Shown here: positions 59,875-64,000 of the stretch, piece after piece | Layout of the letters: every line of letters begins with the position of its first letter | Numbering within the stretch: position 1 is the stretch's first letter | Source: Lelliottia jeotgali | Lineage (GTDB): Bacteria > Pseudomonadota > Gammaproteobacteria > Enterobacterales > Enterobacteriaceae | DNA length: 64,000 nt | Direction of reading: 5' to 3' | Assembly (NCBI GenBank): GCA_002271215.1 | Contig: CP018628.1 | Coordinates: 4,526,001 to 4,590,000 of the forward strand | Translations under genes and position numbers: made by a program | Notes under the pieces: generated by a model | Databases searched by the model: none | What the model saw: only the letters and a program-made list of their open reading frames with translations | Told to the model about the DNA's origin: nothing

Positions 59875-59998
59875 ATACTCAAAGGATTTCGCGTTGTGAC
59901 AAGGCGGCAAACGTGAGAGTCCATGGGAGCTTACTTAAGTAAGTGACCATGGCGAGCACGTGCAGCCAACGCAGTCACAGCGTGAAGGACGAAGAGTA
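59875..59998. repeat. Palindromic intergenic repeat between glmU and glmS
   Basis: The core is a nested dyad: CCATGG (59921-59926) and CCATGG (59947-59952) enclose the 12-bp perfect palindrome TTACTTAAGTAA (59931-59942). Flanks contain AAGGCGGCAAACGTGAGAGT and GCAGCCAACGCAGTCACAGCG. It resembles, from memory, a dispersed enterobacterial intergenic repeat (GGAGCTTACATAAGTAAGTGAC type). It lies in the glmUS transcript leader, where RNase E cleavage and the small RNA GlmZ act in E. coli. Confidence 0.6.
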
Positions 59999-60050
59999 AT
60001 ACAGGTCAGCGACAACGCATGGCATAACGCCATTCTCAGGAAATCTAACT

Positions 60051-61880
60051 ATGTGTGGAATTGTTGGCGCAGTTGCGCAGCGTGATATTGCTGAAATCCT
60101 TCTCGAAGGTTTACGTCGTCTGGAATACCGTGGCTACGACTCAGCCGGTCTGGCAGTCGTTGATGCAGAAGGTCATATGACCCGTCTGCGTCGTCTCGGT
60201 AAAGTGCAAATGCTGGCGCAAGCAGCGGAAGAAACGCCTCTGCACGGCGGAACAGGCATCGCGCACACCCGCTGGGCGACGCACGGCGAACCTTCAGAAG
60301 GCAACGCGCACCCGCATGTGTCTGAACACATTGTGGTGGTGCATAACGGCATTATCGAAAACCACGAACCGCTGCGCGAAGCGTTAAAAGCGCGTGGCTA
60401 TACCTTTGTCTCTGAAACTGACACCGAAGTTATCGCGCACCTGGTTCACTGGGAGCTTGAGCAGGGCGGTACGCTGCGCGAAGCCGTGTTGCGCGCCATT
60501 CCTCAGCTGCGTGGCGCGTACGGTACGGTAATCATGGATTCTCGCGATCCAAGCACCCTGCTGGCGGCACGTTCCGGCAGCCCGATGGTTATCGGCATGG
60601 GTATGGGCGAGAACTTCATTGCTTCCGATCAGCTGGCTCTGCTGCCGGTGACGCGTCGCTTTATTTTCCTCGAAGAGGGTGACATCGCGGAAGTGACCCG
60701 TCGCAGCGTGACGGTGTTTGATAATTCCGGCGCGCTGGTCAAGCGTCAGGAGATCGAATCCAATCTGCAGTACGATGCGGGCGACAAAGGCGCGTACCGT
60801 CATTACATGCAGAAAGAGATCTACGAGCAGCCGAACGCGATAAAGAACACATTGACCGGGCGTATTAACCACGGTGAAGTGGATCTGAGCGAGCTGGGTG
60901 ACAACGCCAACGAAATGCTGGCGAACGTCGAGCATATCCAGATCGTGGCCTGCGGCACCTCTTACAACTCGGGTATGGTTTCGCGCTACTGGTTTGAAGC
61001 GCTGGCGGGCGTGCCGTGCGATGTCGAAATCGCCTCGGAATTCCGCTATCGCAAATCTGCTGTGCGCCGTAACAGCCTGATGATCACCCTTTCCCAGTCC
61101 GGCGAAACGGCGGATACCCTGGCGGCGCTGCGTCTGTCAAAAGAGCTGGGCTATCTCGGTTCTCTGGCGATCTGCAACGTCCCAGGCTCTTCGCTGGTGC
61201 GTGAATCCGATCTGGCGCTGATGACCAAAGCCGGCACCGAAATCGGCGTGGCGTCGACCAAAGCGTTCACCACTCAGCTGACCGTGCTGTTGATGCTGGT
61301 GGCGAAACTGGCGCGTCTGAAAGGCCAGGATGCCTCTATTGAGCACGATATCGTTCACGGGCTGCAGGCGCTGCCGAGCCGTATCGAGCAGATGCTGTCG
61401 CAGGACAAACGCATCGAAGCCCTGGCTGAAGATTTCTCTGACAAACATCATGCCTTGTTCCTTGGCCGTGGCGATCAGTACCCTATTGCGCTGGAAGGTG
61501 CACTGAAGCTGAAAGAGATCTCTTACATCCATGCGGAAGCCTACGCTGCTGGCGAGCTGAAACACGGCCCGCTGGCGCTGATTGATGCCGACATGCCGGT
61601 GATTGTTGTGGCGCCTAACAACGAACTGCTGGAAAAACTGAAATCGAACATCGAAGAAGTCCGCGCCCGTGGCGGCCAGCTGTACGTCTTCGCCGATCAG
61701 GATGCCGGGTTTGTCAGCAACGACAACATGCACATCATCGAGATGCCGCACGTCGAAGAAGTTATTGCCCCAATCTTCTACACCGTTCCGCTGCAGCTGC
61801 TGGCGTATCACGTCGCGCTGATCAAAGGAACCGACGTCGATCAGCCACGTAACCTGGCGAAATCCGTTACCGTAGAATAA
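60051..61880 (+). CDS. glmS: Glutamine-fructose-6-phosphate aminotransferase
   Basis: A 609-residue enzyme for glucosamine-6-phosphate. N-terminal glutaminase with the nucleophile Cys2 (MCGIVGAV) and HTRWATHG; C-terminal isomerase of two SIS domains (ACGTSYNSG and SQSGETADT). Length matches E. coli. Translation is expected to be activated by GlmZ; I did not locate the pairing site with confidence. In the leader ATGGC/GCCAT (about 60019-60034) can form a short hairpin. Confidence 0.99.
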   Translation: MCGIVGAVAQRDIAEILLEGLRRLEYRGYDSAGLAVVDAEGHMTRLRRLGKVQMLAQAAEETPLHGGTGIAHTRWATHGEPSEGNAHPHVSEHIVVVHNGIIENHEPLREALKARGYTFVSETDTEVIAHLVHWELEQGGTLREAVLRAIPQLRGAYGTVIMDSRDPSTLLAARSGSPMVIGMGMGENFIASDQLALLPVTRRFIFLEEGDIAEVTRRSVTVFDNSGALVKRQEIESNLQYDAGDKGAYRHYMQKEIYEQPNAIKNTLTGRINHGEVDLSELGDNANEMLANVEHIQIVACGTSYNSGMVSRYWFEALAGVPCDVEIASEFRYRKSAVRRNSLMITLSQSGETADTLAALRLSKELGYLGSLAICNVPGSSLVRESDLALMTKAGTEIGVASTKAFTTQLTVLLMLVAKLARLKGQDASIEHDIVHGLQALPSRIEQMLSQDKRIEALAEDFSDKHHALFLGRGDQYPIALEGALKLKEISYIHAEAYAAGELKHGPLALIDADMPVIVVAPNNELLEKLKSNIEEVRARGGQLYVFADQDAGFVSNDNMHIIEMPHVEEVIAPIFYTVPLQLLAYHVALIKGTDVDQPRNLAKSVTVE

Positions 61881-61889
61881 TCCCTTCAG

Positions 61890-61915
61890 GCTCCACTTTC
61901 GGGTGGAGCTTTTTT
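61890..61915 (+). terminator. Terminator after glmS
   Basis: GCTCCAC/GTGGAGC stem with a 6-base loop and six T residues, 9 bases after the stop. Confidence 0.92.
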
Positions 61916-62072
61916 CACCCCCTCCCGTTTTTTTTATTTATGACAATCTGTCATCTTCAGCTACTTTTTTAGTGTCATAGAAATAAAATTTTTCTGAAAT
62001 CGCACTGTCATATAGTCGGCTAACACGATGATTGTTAATGATAATTTTGCCAATTCTTAAATCAAACTTTCA

Positions 62073-63220
<1,148 letters not shown>

Positions 63221-63240
63221 CAGGATATATTTAACGAAGA

Positions 63241-63313
63241 TGGCGGGTGGCGCTACGCTTACCCGCCCTACGGTTTAATCTGTAGGCCCGGTAAGCGTAA
63301 GCGCCACCGGGCA
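63241..63313. repeat. REP pair (BIME) between pstS and pstC
   Basis: TGGCGGGTGGCGCTACGCTTACCCGCC (63241-63271) and the inverted GTAGGCCCGGTAAGCG..CGCCACCGGGCA (63282-63313). Such a pair inside an operon can stabilise the upstream pstS message. Confidence 0.9.
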
Positions 63314-63345
63314 TAATCGTAAAACGTCTCAAAATAGAAGAGTGA

Positions 63346-64000
<655 letters not shown>

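Overview
The window is a chromosomal segment of an enterobacterium (family Enterobacteriaceae). Gene order and protein sequences match the E. coli/Enterobacter backbone around the replication origin almost gene for gene. The 16S variable regions, the REP family and a pelX-type pectate lyase gene point towards Enterobacter, Lelliottia or close relatives, but I cannot fix the genus. Compared with the usual E. coli map the window reads backwards, from about fdoH (left) through oriC to pstC (right).

Layout. 1-2072: end of the formate dehydrogenase-O operon (fdoHI) and fdhE. 2112-3851: a small accessory stretch with a PIN-toxin/RHH-antitoxin pair and an HSL-type esterase. 3865-6750: tightly coupled yihX-yihY-dtd-fabY, followed directly by typA; the sulfoquinovose genes that lie between yihX and typA in E. 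coli are absent. 8741-13197: the nitrogen regulon core glnA-glnL-glnG with CRP, NtrC and sigma-54 sites. 13268-16549: hemN, a possible small membrane protein, yihI, the CsrA-sponge RNA CsrC, engB. 16608-24157: Spot 42 RNA (spf), polA, yihG, dsbA, srkA, yihD, mobAB. 24246-29613: a complete rRNA operon (16S, tRNA-Glu, 23S, 5S) on the minus strand with two promoters. 29763-37712: yieP-hsrA and the ribose operon rbsDACBKR. 37938-45113: kup, ravA-viaA, asnA/asnC, mioC. 45115-45395: oriC. 45487-55601: mnmG, rsmG and the F1Fo ATP synthase operon atpIBEFHAGDC. 55602-58060: a second accessory stretch with two perfect CRP sites, a 23-codon reading frame and a PL9-type pectate lyase (pelX). 58346-61880: glmUS. 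62073-64000: Pho boxes, pstS and the start of pstC.

How it fits together. The rRNA operon, the atp operon and most housekeeping genes are transcribed away from oriC. Several global circuits have their elements here: nitrogen (NtrBC and glnA), carbon/catabolite (Spot 42, CsrC, CRP sites, RbsR), phosphate (PhoB boxes at pstS) and replication (oriC with DnaA boxes).

The most notable large-scale signal is the rRNA operon. Its 16S side carries the neighbours expected for rrnC (yieP-hsrA-rbs) and its 5S side carries the neighbours expected for rrnA (mobB-mobA-yihD). The roughly 90-100 kb that separate these two operons in E. coli (ilv, rho, wec, hem, cya, uvrD, fad and hemG genes) are not here. 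This is either an rrn-mediated rearrangement or an assembly join across an rRNA repeat. The most notable small-scale signal is the CRP-bracketed microORF between atpC and pelX.
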